A stretch of 64,000 nucleotides of DNA from Pseudozobellia sp. WGM2 (GCF_017810075.1 NZ_JADNYK010000008.1:1-64000), one strand, 5' to 3'; shown: positions 37,770 through 46,643, counted from the stretch's first letter. Notes: generated by a model not told the origin, from the letters alone. Numbers and translations: made by a program.

Positions 37770-39128
37770 ATGTCAAAATTTGAACTGAAATTACCACGCA
37801 TGGGTGAAAGTGTTGCTGAGGCCACCTTAACAACATGGCTCAAAGAGATCGGTGATACCATTGAATTAGATGAGCCTATTTTTGAAATAGCTACCGATAA
37901 AGTCGATTCTGAGGTACCCAGTGAGGTCGAAGGTGTTCTCGTTGAAAAACTGTTCGAGGTTGATGATGTTGTCAAAGTGGGGCAGACCGTTGCTATCATT
38001 GAGACTGATGGTACAACTGAAGATGTGAGTGAAGGTGATGAACACAGTAGCGAAAAGTCTTCTGCCGCCGAGGCGACTGCCGCTGTTGCAGAAAGGGTCG
38101 AAGTGGCTAAAGAAGTAGTGTCTTCGCCCGTTCGTAAAGAACAAGGTACGAACGGCACAGAAAGATTTTATTCCCCCTTGGTAAAAAATATTGCAAAGCA
38201 AGAAGGTATCTCTGTACAGCAATTAGATTCTATACAAGGTACAGGCAAAGAAGGCAGGGTAACCAAAAACGATATTCTGGCCTATGTTGAAAACGGACAG
38301 ACAGAGACCGCTGTGGCAAAAGCTCCTATTGAGCATACAAAAGAAAAGGAGATTTCTTCTGTTGTTCCTGAAAAGAAAGAGCAGAAAGAATCGAATGTAT
38401 CCGCTAACTCTAATACCACCAATGGTGAGGTTATTGAAATGACCCGCATGGGCAAGTTGATAGCCAAACACATGTCGGATAGTGTTTCTACCTCGGCGCA
38501 TGTGCAAAGTTTCATAGAAGTAGATGTTACCAATATCGTCAATTGGCGTAATTCGGTAAAAAGTGATTTTGAGAAGCGTGAAGGTGAAAAGTTGACGTTC
38601 ACCCCAATCTTTATGGAAGCTGTAGCCAAGGCATTAAAGAAGTATCCCATGATGAATATTTCTGTTCTTGGTGACAAAGTCATAAAAAAGAAAAATATAA
38701 ACATCGGTATGGCGGCAGCTTTACCAGATGGTAATCTGATAGTTCCCGTGATTAAAAATGCCGACCAGCTCAATCTGGTAGGTATGGCCAAAGTAATTAA
38801 TGATTTGGCCGACAGGGCGAGAAGTAATAATCTAAAACCCGATGAGGTTCAAGAGGGTACGTATACCGTTACGAACGTAGGAACTTTTGGTAGCGTATTT
38901 GGTACGCCTATCATCAATCAACCGCAGGTAGGTATTTTGGCATTGGGTGCCATTAGAAAAATTCCTTCTGTCATAGAAACTAAAGAAGGTGATTTTATAG
39001 GTATTCGAAGTAAAATGTATTTATCACATAGTTATGACCATAGGGTGGTGAACGGAGCATTGGGAAGCATGTTCGTAAAAGCGGTTGCCGATTATTTGGA
39101 AGCGTGGGATACTGAAAGAGAAGTGTGA
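37770..39128 (+). CDS. 2-Oxo acid dehydrogenase E2 component (dihydrolipoyl acyltransferase)
   Basis: 452 residues. Lipoyl domain 1-77 with lipoyl-Lys44 in EIATDKVDSEVP; Ala/Glu-rich linker; peripheral E3-binding domain about 130-175 (YSPLVKNIAKQEGISVQQLDSI); second linker rich in Lys/Glu/Ser; catalytic domain about 220-452 with SHSYDHRVVNGALGSMF (catalytic His424). One lipoyl domain and the GTYTVTNVGTFGS signature favour the branched-chain 2-oxo acid complex over pyruvate dehydrogenase, but substrate is not certain. No E1 gene is next to it, so the complex is encoded at dispersed loci. A terminator-like hairpin follows. Confidence 0.92.
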   Translation: MSKFELKLPRMGESVAEATLTTWLKEIGDTIELDEPIFEIATDKVDSEVPSEVEGVLVEKLFEVDDVVKVGQTVAIIETDGTTEDVSEGDEHSSEKSSAAEATAAVAERVEVAKEVVSSPVRKEQGTNGTERFYSPLVKNIAKQEGISVQQLDSIQGTGKEGRVTKNDILAYVENGQTETAVAKAPIEHTKEKEISSVVPEKKEQKESNVSANSNTTNGEVIEMTRMGKLIAKHMSDSVSTSAHVQSFIEVDVTNIVNWRNSVKSDFEKREGEKLTFTPIFMEAVAKALKKYPMMNISVLGDKVIKKKNINIGMAAALPDGNLIVPVIKNADQLNLVGMAKVINDLADRARSNNLKPDEVQEGTYTVTNVGTFGSVFGTPIINQPQVGILALGAIRKIPSVIETKEGDFIGIRSKMYLSHSYDHRVVNGALGSMFVKAVADYLEAWDTEREV

Positions 39129-39170
39129 AAAATCGCGTTAAATAGAGAATAATATAATTGTAAATTGATT

Positions 39171-39224
39171 ATCAGCTTTTTGGCTATTGAATTTTAGGCG
39201 AAAAGCTGATTTTATTTTGATTTT
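39171..39224 (+). terminator. Intrinsic terminator (long loop)
   Basis: Perfect 10-bp stem ATCAGCTTTT / AAAAGCTGAT with a 20-nt loop, followed by TTTATTTTGATTTT. Confidence 0.7.
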
Positions 39225-39267
39225 CCCGATTAACAATTTTCTAACAAAATTTTATACCTGTAGAAAT

Positions 39268-39275
39268 TAACTTTG
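39268..39275 (+). promoter_or_regulatory. Promoter -7 element TAACTTTG, sets the start of the next gene
   Basis: Exact TAnnTTTG. The upstream TTG codon of the open frame (39273) lies inside it, so translation must begin later, at ATG 39294. Confidence 0.55.
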
Positions 39276-39293
39276 GTGCTTACCGACCAAAAA

Positions 39294-40562
39294 ATGCCAA
39301 AAAACCGAACTTACCTATTCAAGGGTTTCCTTGTTAGCTTCGTTAATTGCTCTTTATTTTTAGCAACTTCATTAATCTTGGCCCAAGAAGAAGTCGATAA
39401 AAAAGCTCCCATGCGTCTTTTTATCGACTGCAACTGCGATAAGAACTTTCTAAGGCAAGAAATTAAATATGTGGGTCACGTTCGGGATCAAGCTCAAGCT
39501 AATATAAAGCTGTTCATATACGATATTACCAATGGTAGCGGTGGTCGAACCTTTGATTTAGAATTTGAAGGAAAGGGTGATTACAAAAATATTTCGAATA
39601 GATTATCCTATGACACTACTGCAAACATGACTTCTGATGAGGTCAGAAAAGGGTTGTTGAAAAAGGTACAGTCGGGTCTTCTAGAATATGTTCTCAAGTC
39701 AGGTCTGGCAGATGATATCACATATACGGTCAACCAAAGCGGTATGACCGAAGTACAAGAAATTGATTTTACAGATCCTTGGAACAACTGGATTTTTGAA
39801 GTCTTTGGCTCCGCTGATCTGGGGAGAGAGTCAAGTAGAAAAGATTTTAAATATAGGTTGGGTTTTGAAAGTGATCATGTGACCGAAAATTGGCGTATAA
39901 GAACCGATTTGGGGCTGTTCAAATCAGATAGTGAATATGAAACCGATGGCGTAATCTATACAAGTGAAAGGTTTCGATATTTTGCAGATGGTAGCATCGT
40001 GCGAAGTCTTTCCGACCATTGGTCTACAGGTATTTTTACAGGTTTGAGACACGATACCTTTACTAATTTAGATTTTAGGTATTATTTGCAACCTGCAATC
40101 GAGTTTAACATCTACCCCTATAAAGAGGTGCTTAGGCGTGAGATAGTTTTCGCTTATAAAATCGGTTATTTTCACAATGATTACATAGAAACTACGATTT
40201 TCGACAAATTAGAAGAGGGTGTTTATAACCATTCTTTAGATATGCAAGTGCGTTACCGTCAACAATGGGGCAATTTATATGCGAGAATAATTGGTTCGTC
40301 ATTTCTTAGTGATTTCAGTAAGAACCGATTACAACTGAACAGTAATGTTAATGTTCGGCTATTAAAGGGTCTTGCCGTTCGCTTTGCAAGTAGATATGAA
40401 ATTATCAGAGATCAAATTAATCTGCCTGGTGGAGATGCCTCGATCGAAGATGTGCTACTGCAACAAAAGCAGATTGCGACTGCCTATCAACTTGGTTTTA
40501 GTGTGGGTTTAAGTTATACTTTCGGTTCGGCGTTCAACAATATTATCAATACCAGATTATAG
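39294..40562 (+). CDS. Putative outer-membrane beta-barrel protein, unknown function
   Basis: 422 residues from ATG 39294, which begins a signal peptide ending near SLILAQ. The N-terminal 140 residues have a small alpha/beta region (MRLFIDCNCDKNFLRQEIKYV, then DQAQANIKLFIYDI) reminiscent of TolB- or CsgG-like periplasmic modules; the rest is amphipathic strands (RIRTDLGLFKSDSEYE, YYLQPAIEFNIYPY, YQLGFSVGLSYTFG) typical of a 12-14 strand barrel, with an aromatic near the end. I recognise it as a recurrent flavobacterial hypothetical but cannot assign a role. CNC near residue 45 could bind metal or form a disulfide. Confidence 0.75.
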   Translation: MPKNRTYLFKGFLVSFVNCSLFLATSLILAQEEVDKKAPMRLFIDCNCDKNFLRQEIKYVGHVRDQAQANIKLFIYDITNGSGGRTFDLEFEGKGDYKNISNRLSYDTTANMTSDEVRKGLLKKVQSGLLEYVLKSGLADDITYTVNQSGMTEVQEIDFTDPWNNWIFEVFGSADLGRESSRKDFKYRLGFESDHVTENWRIRTDLGLFKSDSEYETDGVIYTSERFRYFADGSIVRSLSDHWSTGIFTGLRHDTFTNLDFRYYLQPAIEFNIYPYKEVLRREIVFAYKIGYFHNDYIETTIFDKLEEGVYNHSLDMQVRYRQQWGNLYARIIGSSFLSDFSKNRLQLNSNVNVRLLKGLAVRFASRYEIIRDQINLPGGDASIEDVLLQQKQIATAYQLGFSVGLSYTFGSAFNNIINTRL

Positions 40563-40616
40563 AGGAACGGTTTACCGATTAAATGGGGTTTCATTTTTCC
40601 TATTTAGTGTAAAACC

Positions 40617-40624
40617 TATCTTTG
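40617..40624 (+). promoter_or_regulatory. Candidate promoter -7 element TATCTTTG
   Basis: Exact TAnnTTTG, 19 bp before the ATG at 40644. Confidence 0.55.
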
Positions 40625-40643
40625 CAGAAAACTACCTATTGCT

Positions 40644-41420
40644 ATGGAGCTTAATTTATCAAGGCCGATTTGCTTTTTTGATTTGGAAACGACCGGAACC
40701 AATGTCGCAAAAGACCGAATCGTAGAAATATCAATTTTGAAAATTTTTCCGAACGGTAATAAAGAAAGTAAAACTTGGTTGGTAAACCCCGAAATGGAAA
40801 TACCTGCCGAAGTGGTCGCCATTCATGGTATCTCCAATGAAAAAGTGGCCAATGAGCCTACTTTTAAAGAACTTTCAAAAGAAGTTTACCAGATGATCAA
40901 AGACTGCGATTTAGGTGGTTTTAATTCCGATCGTTTCGATATTCCGCTACTCGCCGAAGAATTGCTTCGTGCCGAGGTTGATTTTGATATGAAACGAATG
41001 GTTTCTATCGACGTACAGACCATATTTCATAAAATGGAGAAAAGAACCTTGGGGGCGGCCTATAAGTTTTACTGTGGAAAAGAGTTGACCGATGCCCATA
41101 GTGCCGAAGCGGACACGCAAGCTACTTACGAAGTGTTGTTATCACAATTAGACAGATATCCTGACCTTGAAAATAATGTCAAAAAATTAGCCGAATTTTC
41201 AACGCACAGACAATTTGCAGATTTTGCCGGTTTTCTAGGTTACGATAAAGAGGGCAACGAAACATTTGCGTTTGGTAAACACAAGGGTAAAAAGGTTCTT
41301 GATGTGCTAGATAAAGAACCGGGCTACTTCGGGTGGATTTTAAATGCCGATTTCCCCCTTTACACCAAAAAAGTGTTGACCCAGATTAAGTTGAGTCAGT
41401 TCAGCGGAAAATTGGGTTGA
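40644..41420 (+). CDS. DEDDh 3'-5' exonuclease (DnaQ/epsilon-like)
   Basis: 258 residues. Exo I motif CFFDLETTGTN (D13, E15), Exo II in GFNSDRFDIPLL, Exo III HSAEADTQATYEVL with the His of the DEDDh type. A separate C-terminal segment (FGKHKGKKVLDVLDKEPGYFGWIL) is the small DUF3820/ExoX-like domain, so this is a stand-alone repair or RNA-degrading nuclease and not necessarily the polymerase proofreading subunit. Own promoter; the next gene follows after 45 bp and may share the transcript. Confidence 0.9.
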   Translation: MELNLSRPICFFDLETTGTNVAKDRIVEISILKIFPNGNKESKTWLVNPEMEIPAEVVAIHGISNEKVANEPTFKELSKEVYQMIKDCDLGGFNSDRFDIPLLAEELLRAEVDFDMKRMVSIDVQTIFHKMEKRTLGAAYKFYCGKELTDAHSAEADTQATYEVLLSQLDRYPDLENNVKKLAEFSTHRQFADFAGFLGYDKEGNETFAFGKHKGKKVLDVLDKEPGYFGWILNADFPLYTKKVLTQIKLSQFSGKLG

Positions 41421-41465
41421 TTTTTAAAGGTCTGTATACTACCGTTAATAGTCTAAAAACTTTAT

Positions 41466-42077
41466 ATGAAACTAATTTGTATCGGTCGAAATTATACCGA
41501 GCACATAGAAGAATTGAATAATGAGCGGCCAGACGAACCTGTGGTTTTTATAAAGCCTGATTCGGCCATATTACCGAACGAACAAGATTTTTATATTCCT
41601 GATTTTTCCGATGATGTACATTATGAAGTCGAGCTCCTTGTAAAAATTAATAAGGTGGGTAAACATATCGAAGAAAGGTTTGCGCACAAGTATTATGACG
41701 AAGTCGGATTGGGTATAGATTTTACCGCAAGAGATTTGCAGTCTCAGCTAAAGCAAAAGGGGCTTCCATGGGAAAAAGCAAAAGGTTTTGATGGTTCTGC
41801 GGTGATAGGAAAGTGGTTGTCGAAGAATAATTTAGATAGTATTGACGATATAAATTTTTCTCTTTTTAAGAACGGCGATGAGGTTCAGAAGGGGAGTACC
41901 AAGCTCATGTTATGGAAGATAGATGAGTTAATTGCCTATGTTTCTAAATTTTTCACACTTAAAAAAGGGGATGTCATATTTACAGGAACACCTGCCGGTG
42001 TTGGAAGAATACAGGCAAATGACTATCTTTCGGGTATGATGGAAGGGCATGAACTCTTTCATATAAATGTAAAATAA
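41466..42077 (+). CDS. Fumarylacetoacetate hydrolase (FAH) family protein
   Basis: 203 residues. Short FAH-fold domain: KLICIGRNYTEHIEEL, FIKPDSAILPN, and the metal-binding Glu pair and Asp pattern in HYEVELLVKINK and the following region, ending DVIFTGTPAGVG. Members hydrolyse C-C bonds of acylpyruvates or decarboxylate oxaloacetate; the compact length fits acylpyruvase/FAHD1-type enzymes. The stop overlaps the ATG of the next (Hpt) gene by one base, TAATG, so translation is coupled to a signalling protein, an unusual pairing. Confidence 0.9.
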   Translation: MKLICIGRNYTEHIEELNNERPDEPVVFIKPDSAILPNEQDFYIPDFSDDVHYEVELLVKINKVGKHIEERFAHKYYDEVGLGIDFTARDLQSQLKQKGLPWEKAKGFDGSAVIGKWLSKNNLDSIDDINFSLFKNGDEVQKGSTKLMLWKIDELIAYVSKFFTLKKGDVIFTGTPAGVGRIQANDYLSGMMEGHELFHINVK

Positions 42078-42415
42078 TGATTTACAATCTTGATAAAATC
42101 AATGAAATGGCGGAAGGGGATGAAGATTTCATCAATTCTGTAATTTCTGTTTTTCTTGAAGAGGTACCCCAGGATCTTGAAGAATTAGAAAGTGCCTTAG
42201 AACAGCATAACCACGACAGGGTTTATAAATTGGCGCACAAGATAAAGCCCAATGTTGATTTGTTGGGCATGGAGCAAACTCGGGCCATTGCGCTACAAAT
42301 GGAAACCTTGGGTAAGAACAAGGCTAGTATGTCAGATATTAAGCAGGTTTTTCCGTTGTTGAAGAAAGACATTCATCAAGTCGTAGTCGAACTTCAAAAT
42401 GATTTTAATCTCTAA
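42077..42415 (+). CDS. Stand-alone histidine phosphotransfer (Hpt) protein
   Basis: 112 residues, all helical. Phosphoacceptor His54 in KLAHKIKPNVDLLGM, in the second helix of the four-helix Hpt bundle. It shuttles phosphoryl groups between hybrid sensor kinases and response regulators. No kinase or regulator is adjacent, so its partners lie elsewhere. Overlaps the FAH-family gene by one base and precedes cinA by 31 bp. Confidence 0.88.
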   Translation: MIYNLDKINEMAEGDEDFINSVISVFLEEVPQDLEELESALEQHNHDRVYKLAHKIKPNVDLLGMEQTRAIALQMETLGKNKASMSDIKQVFPLLKKDIHQVVVELQNDFNL

Positions 42416-42446
42416 TTTACTTATTAGTTGTTCTAAAGATTTTTGA

Positions 42447-43706
42447 ATGAACACATTTCTAGCTGAGATTATCACTGTCGGTGATGAGATTCTTATCGGT
42501 CAGATAGTTGATACCAATTCGGCATTTATTGCCAAAGAATTAAACAAAATCGGTATCTCGGTATACCAAATAACGTCTGTTCAAGATGATAGACAACATA
42601 TGTTGCAGGCCTTCGATGAAGCGCGCCAGCGTGCTCAGTTGGTTATCGTAACAGGTGGTTTAGGGCCTACTAAAGATGATATTACCAAAACAACATTCTG
42701 CGAGTTCTTTAATGATGAGCTCATTCAAAATGATGAGGTCTTAGAAAATGTAGAGCAGTTGTTCAAAAAGCATATTAGCAATACCCCAATTTCTGATATC
42801 AACCGCAAGCAAGCACTAGTTCCCTCAAAAGCTCACGTTCTTCAGAACTTATACGGCACAGCTCCGGGAATGTGGATGCAACAAGACGGGGTAGTCTTTG
42901 TTTCTCTGCCGGGGGTTCCGTTCGAGATGAAGAATTTGATGACCGATAAGGTATTGCCAAAGATTGTCGCAGAATTTAAACGGCCGTATATTCTTCATAA
43001 AACCTTGGTGACCTATGGTATGGGAGAGAGCTCCATAGCCGGTCGATTAGAGGCTTGGGAAGACAATCTTCCACCCTATATAAAATTGGCTTACTTGCCG
43101 AGTCTTGGTAAGGTGAGGTTGCGATTATCGGCCAAGGGACCAGATCGTGAACAACTCGAAGATGCAGTTGAAAGGGAATCTCTTAAATTGCATGAACTTA
43201 TAAAAGATATCTTGTACGGTATCGAAGATGAAGAAACCTTAGAGCAGGTAGTGGCCAAATTGTTGACGCAGAGAAATATGACCTTGGCAACCGCTGAAAG
43301 CTGTACCGGAGGTAGAATAGCGGAACAAATAACTGCATTGCCAGGTGCATCTGCCTATTATAAGGGAACGGTAGTAAGCTATTCTACGGAGGTTAAAATC
43401 GATGTTCTTAAGGTTCAAAGAGATGCAATCAACGAACATTCTGTGGTTAGTGCTGAGATTGCCGTTCAAATGGCCGAAAGCGTGAAGCATTTGATGCAGT
43501 CCCATTTTGCGATTGCCACAACGGGCAATGCAGGCCCTTCGAAAGGCGATTCCGATGCTGATATAGGAACGGTCTACATAGCAATAGCCACTCCAAAAGA
43601 CATAGTGGTCGAAAAATTCAGCATGGGAAACCATCGGGAAAGAATCGTGCAAAAGACCGTACACAAGGCCTTGGAGATGTTGCAAAAAGAAATTTTAAAA
43701 TTCTGA
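42447..43706 (+). CDS. cinA: CinA family nicotinamide-nucleotide amidase / competence-damage protein
   Basis: 419 residues, two domains. N-terminal COG1058 MoCF-like domain (ITVGDEILIGQIVDTNSAFIAKEL, VTGGLGPTKDDITK) with ADP-ribose pyrophosphatase activity in relatives; C-terminal PncC/amidase domain (LATAESCTGGRIAEQITALPGASAYYKG, ATTGNAGPSKGDSDADIGTVYIA). The Ser/Thr-rich ESCTGG is the deamidase site that converts NMN to nicotinate mononucleotide. Full-length fusion, as in most bacteria. Confidence 0.95.
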   Translation: MNTFLAEIITVGDEILIGQIVDTNSAFIAKELNKIGISVYQITSVQDDRQHMLQAFDEARQRAQLVIVTGGLGPTKDDITKTTFCEFFNDELIQNDEVLENVEQLFKKHISNTPISDINRKQALVPSKAHVLQNLYGTAPGMWMQQDGVVFVSLPGVPFEMKNLMTDKVLPKIVAEFKRPYILHKTLVTYGMGESSIAGRLEAWEDNLPPYIKLAYLPSLGKVRLRLSAKGPDREQLEDAVERESLKLHELIKDILYGIEDEETLEQVVAKLLTQRNMTLATAESCTGGRIAEQITALPGASAYYKGTVVSYSTEVKIDVLKVQRDAINEHSVVSAEIAVQMAESVKHLMQSHFAIATTGNAGPSKGDSDADIGTVYIAIATPKDIVVEKFSMGNHRERIVQKTVHKALEMLQKEILKF

Positions 43707-43715
43707 AATATTCTT

Positions 43716-43746
43716 TTGTCTGTCCCATAAAAATGATATAAATTTG
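43716..43746 (+). promoter_or_regulatory. Promoter: TTTTG -33 and TAAATTTG -7
   Basis: TTG at 43716-43718, 20-bp spacer, TAAATTTG at 43739-43746, then the rpmB ATG at 43774. Best full match to the Bacteroidota consensus in the window, as expected for a ribosomal protein operon. Confidence 0.75.
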
Positions 43747-43773
43747 CACCCTGTTTAAAGAAAAATCAGCGCA

Positions 43774-44010
43774 ATGTCAAAAGTTTGTGAAATTACGGGT
43801 AAGAGAGCGATGTTCGGAAACAACGTTTCGTTTTCCATCAACAAGACCAAAAGAAGGTTCAACGTTAATTTATCTAAGAAGCGTTTTTATATTCCTGAAG
43901 AAGATCGTTGGGTGACGCTTAAGGTTTCTGCAAAGGCGTTGAAAATAATCAACAAAAGAGGGGTTTCTGCAGTTTTGAAAGAAGCTAGAGCGCAGGGATT
44001 GGTAAAATAA
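43774..44010 (+). CDS. rpmB: Large ribosomal subunit protein bL28
   Basis: 78 residues. MSKVCEITGKRAMFGNNVSFSINKTKRRF is the typical L28 start; basic, with KARAQGLVK-like end. Only one Cys (C5), so this is the zinc-free form without CxxC pairs. First gene of rpmB-rpmG-DUF4295, 14 bp before rpmG. Confidence 0.97.
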   Translation: MSKVCEITGKRAMFGNNVSFSINKTKRRFNVNLSKKRFYIPEEDRWVTLKVSAKALKIINKRGVSAVLKEARAQGLVK

Positions 44011-44024
44011 GCTAGACTACTACA

Positions 44025-44207
44025 ATGGCAAAGAAAGGAAATAGAATTCAGGTTATTTTAGAGTGCACAGAGCACAAAGATTCTGGTAAACCAGGTACTT
44101 CAAGGTACATAACTACCAAGAACAAAAAGAATACTCCTGAAAGAATGGAGATTAAAAAATTCAACCCCATTCTTAAGAGAATGACGGTTCATAAAGAAAT
44201 TAAGTAA
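44025..44207 (+). CDS. rpmG: Large ribosomal subunit protein bL33
   Basis: 60 residues. [18 protein letters not shown] and [23 protein letters not shown] are diagnostic. The single Cys shows the zinc-independent type, matching bL28 and so not a zinc-starvation duplicate. Followed by DUF4295 after 43 bp. Confidence 0.97.
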   Translation: MAKKGNRIQVILECTEHKDSGKPGTSRYITTKNKKNTPERMEIKKFNPILKRMTVHKEIK

Positions 44208-44250
44208 GAACGCTTCTGCGATACGTAGAACGCTATAAAATAAATTAGTC

Positions 44251-44403
44251 ATGGCAAAGAAGACGGTAGCAAGTTTACAGACAAGTTCAAAAAGACTGAC
44301 AAAAGCCATTAAAATGGTGAAATCGCCAAAAAGTGGTGCTTATACTTTCGTAGAGTCTGTTATGGCTCCAGAAGCTGTAAGTGAATGGTTAGCTAAAAAA
44401 TAA
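44251..44403 (+). CDS. DUF4295 small basic protein
   Basis: 50 residues: MAKKTVASLQTSSKRLTKAI at the start, then IKMVKSPKSGAYTFVESVMAPE and an acidic-basic end WLAKK. Lys-rich and small; DUF4295 proteins occur in Bacteroidota directly after rpmG and are presumed ribosome-associated, though not proven. Reads in phase with the operon, followed by a strong terminator. Confidence 0.9.
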   Translation: MAKKTVASLQTSSKRLTKAIKMVKSPKSGAYTFVESVMAPEAVSEWLAKK

Positions 44404-44420
44404 CTTTTGCTAAGAAATTC

Positions 44421-44454
44421 AAAGCCTCTTTCGAAAGAAAGGGGCTTTTTTTTG
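44421..44454 (+). terminator. Intrinsic terminator of the rpmB operon
   Basis: AAGCCTCTTTC-gaaa-GAAAGGGGCTT stem (one G-U) then eight T. Ends rpmB-rpmG-DUF4295 so that ftsY is mostly independent or a read-through product. Confidence 0.88.
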
Positions 44455-44510
44455 CTTTATATTGTAAAAACAGGAGGGGCAAGTACTTATGAACTTGACG
44501 CTGACTTTCT

Positions 44511-44518
44511 TATATTTA
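44511..44518 (+). promoter_or_regulatory. Variant -7 element TATATTTA before ftsY
   Basis: One mismatch to TAnnTTTG and the same TATATTTACACC word also precedes bshC (58560), supporting function. Confidence 0.35.
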
Positions 44519-44538
44519 CACCTACCAATTAAAGAACG

Positions 44539-45492
44539 ATGAGCTTATTCAAAAATATATTCTCTTCCAAAAAAAAGGAAACTTTAGATAAAGGGCTTGA
44601 AAAATCAAAAACTTCATTCTTTTCTAAATTAGGTAAGGCCGTTGCCGGTAAGTCTAAGGTCGATGACGATGTTCTTGATAATTTAGAAGAGGTTCTTGTA
44701 AGTTCAGATGTTGGCGTTAATACTACGCTGAAAATTATTGAAAGAATAGAAGCTCGGGTTGCCAAAGATAAATATTTGGGTACCGAAGAGCTGAATGTAA
44801 TTCTTCGTGAAGAAATAGCAGGTCTCTTGTCTGAAACCAATGTGGGCGAAGAAACAGATTATACCGTTCCCATAGATAAGAAACCCTATGTGATTATGGT
44901 AGTTGGGGTAAATGGTGTGGGTAAGACTACTACGATAGGCAAGTTGGCGCATCAATATAAAAAACAAGGTCTCAAAGTAGTTTTAGGTGCTGCAGATACT
45001 TTTCGGGCCGCTGCAATAGATCAATTGCAGGTATGGGCCGACAGGGTAGATGTACCGATCGTCAAACAGAAAATGGGAAGTGATCCGGCATCCGTGGCTT
45101 TTGATACTTTAAGTTCAGCCGTGAATCAAGATGCAGATGTCGTTATTATAGATACCGCAGGCCGTTTGCATAATAAAGTTAATTTAATGAACGAATTAAC
45201 GAAAGTGAAGCGGGTAATGCAGAAAGTGGTTGAGAATACGCCACATGATGTTTTGTTGGTCTTGGATGGTTCTACCGGGCAAAATGCATTTGAACAGGCA
45301 AAGCAGTTTACCAAGGCTACCGAGGTTACATCTTTGGCCGTTACAAAATTAGACGGTACGGCAAAAGGGGGAGTGGTAATCGGTATCTCGGACCAATTTC
45401 AAATACCTGTAAAATTTATTGGGGTTGGTGAAGGTATTGAAGACTTACAGGTCTTCAACAAGCACGAGTTTGTCGATTCATTTTTTGGATAA
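44539..45492 (+). CDS. ftsY: Signal recognition particle receptor FtsY
   Basis: 317 residues. SRP GTPase that docks ribosome-nascent chains at the membrane. N domain helices 1-95; NG domain with G1 GVNGVGKTTTIGKLA, DTFRAAAIDQL, DTAGRLHN (G3), TKLDGTAKGG (G4/G5) and the closing GVGEGIEDLQVF. The acidic A domain of E. coli FtsY is absent, which is usual for this phylum. Placed after the ribosomal genes, a conserved Bacteroidota arrangement. Confidence 0.96.
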   Translation: MSLFKNIFSSKKKETLDKGLEKSKTSFFSKLGKAVAGKSKVDDDVLDNLEEVLVSSDVGVNTTLKIIERIEARVAKDKYLGTEELNVILREEIAGLLSETNVGEETDYTVPIDKKPYVIMVVGVNGVGKTTTIGKLAHQYKKQGLKVVLGAADTFRAAAIDQLQVWADRVDVPIVKQKMGSDPASVAFDTLSSAVNQDADVVIIDTAGRLHNKVNLMNELTKVKRVMQKVVENTPHDVLLVLDGSTGQNAFEQAKQFTKATEVTSLAVTKLDGTAKGGVVIGISDQFQIPVKFIGVGEGIEDLQVFNKHEFVDSFFG

Positions 45493-45500
45493 CTCTAGAT

Positions 45501-46643
45501 TCAGTCTTTATCGGTTATAGAACTGATTCGTTCCCATAATGTTTCATCAAAACTAGAAGGCCCTAATTGGCTTGCTCCCGTATCGTCTCCAAATCGTACT
45601 ACAACCAATTTTTGACTGGGAACCACATATAGTTTTTGGTCAAAAGCGCCTAAGCCTGCTATTAAATCGTCAGGAGCGTTATTTATTAGTTTTCCGTTAA
45701 ATTCTAATTCAGAGCTAGGTGCGCGGTAGGTATCTTTTCCGTTAAGCCACCAAAGATATCCGTAAGCAGGGTTCAATTCTTGAGAGGTATTTGTCATATT
45801 TGTGAAATACTCAGTATCCTCTAGAATCGGTGTTCCGTTCCAGTTGCCTTGGTTCAGAGCAAGTAATCCGTATCTGGCCATACTTCTAATATCACTGAAA
45901 AATAAGTTGTTGTAGCCAACTTTTACCCATTGGCCTGTCATTCCTATTTTACTTCCGATACGGTCTTTAAAGTAATCTTTAAAATTTATATTAGTAGCAT
46001 TGCTCAAAACTTGGTCGAGCAAGGTATAAGGGGCATTATGATAGTACCAAGTTGTGCCGGGTTCGTTGAGGTAGGTGAGGCATTCGGGATCGTAGCAAAA
46101 TATTTCATCGGTATAATCGAGCCCGCTGGTCATGGTCAATTGGTTTCTAACGGTTATATTTTGTTCTTGTTCGATAGTCATCGATGACCACCCTTCGCCT
46201 AAGAAATCAGATGTTGGATCTTCGATATTTAAAAAGCCTTCTTCTTGCGCTATCCCTACCATCATCGCGGTCAAGGTCTTGGCGGCAGAGTTCCAGGTGT
46301 GGTTCGAATCTTTATTGAACTCTCCAAAATACCATTCTACGGCAATTTTTCCGTTCTTTAAGATTATAAAAGCATCTGTGCCGTTACCTTCCAATAAATC
46401 ATAGAGTGGCTGTTCTTCCATTTCGTTCCAATCAAGAGTTTCAAAAGTTATCTCCTCCCAGATATCAGCATCGGTAGGTGGAAAATATAGACCTTCCTCC
46501 GTTGGTTCTGGTTCTTCCGTAGGTTGAGGGTTTTCCATATCTTCAGGAACAATAACTTCTTCACTATCACTATTTGCATCCGAAGAACAAGAAACTGTAA
46601 ACGAAAAGAGAAGACTTATTAAAAAATAAATAGAATTCTTCAT
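45501..46643 (-). CDS. Beta-lactamase-fold serine hydrolase, lipoprotein
   Basis: 380 residues from ATG 46643, which starts the lipoprotein signal; the frame extends six codons further. Lipobox Cys19 in FSFTVSC, then a Glu/Pro-rich linker (about 28-50) that would hold the domain off the membrane. Class C beta-lactamase/DD-peptidase-like domain: Ser119-x-x-Lys122 in WNSAAKTLTAM and the YxN element in WYYHNAPYTLL. The third (K/H)xG-type motif is not obvious. Such proteins act as esterases or peptidases; resistance function should not be assumed. Converges on ftsY with 8 bp between. Confidence 0.88.
   Translation of the reverse strand: MKNSIYFLISLLFSFTVSCSSDANSDSEEVIVPEDMENPQPTEEPEPTEEGLYFPPTDADIWEEITFETLDWNEMEEQPLYDLLEGNGTDAFIILKNGKIAVEWYFGEFNKDSNHTWNSAAKTLTAMMVGIAQEEGFLNIEDPTSDFLGEGWSSMTIEQEQNITVRNQLTMTSGLDYTDEIFCYDPECLTYLNEPGTTWYYHNAPYTLLDQVLSNATNINFKDYFKDRIGSKIGMTGQWVKVGYNNLFFSDIRSMARYGLLALNQGNWNGTPILEDTEYFTNMTNTSQELNPAYGYLWWLNGKDTYRAPSSELEFNGKLINNAPDDLIAGLGAFDQKLYVVPSQKLVVVRFGDDTGASQLGPSSFDETLWERISSITDKD

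Noticed and set aside
45501-46643. Antibiotic-resistance beta-lactamase
   Set aside because: Only the fold and SxxK/YxN motifs are shared; the third motif is not evident and it is a lipid-anchored hydrolase of a broad esterase/peptidase family.
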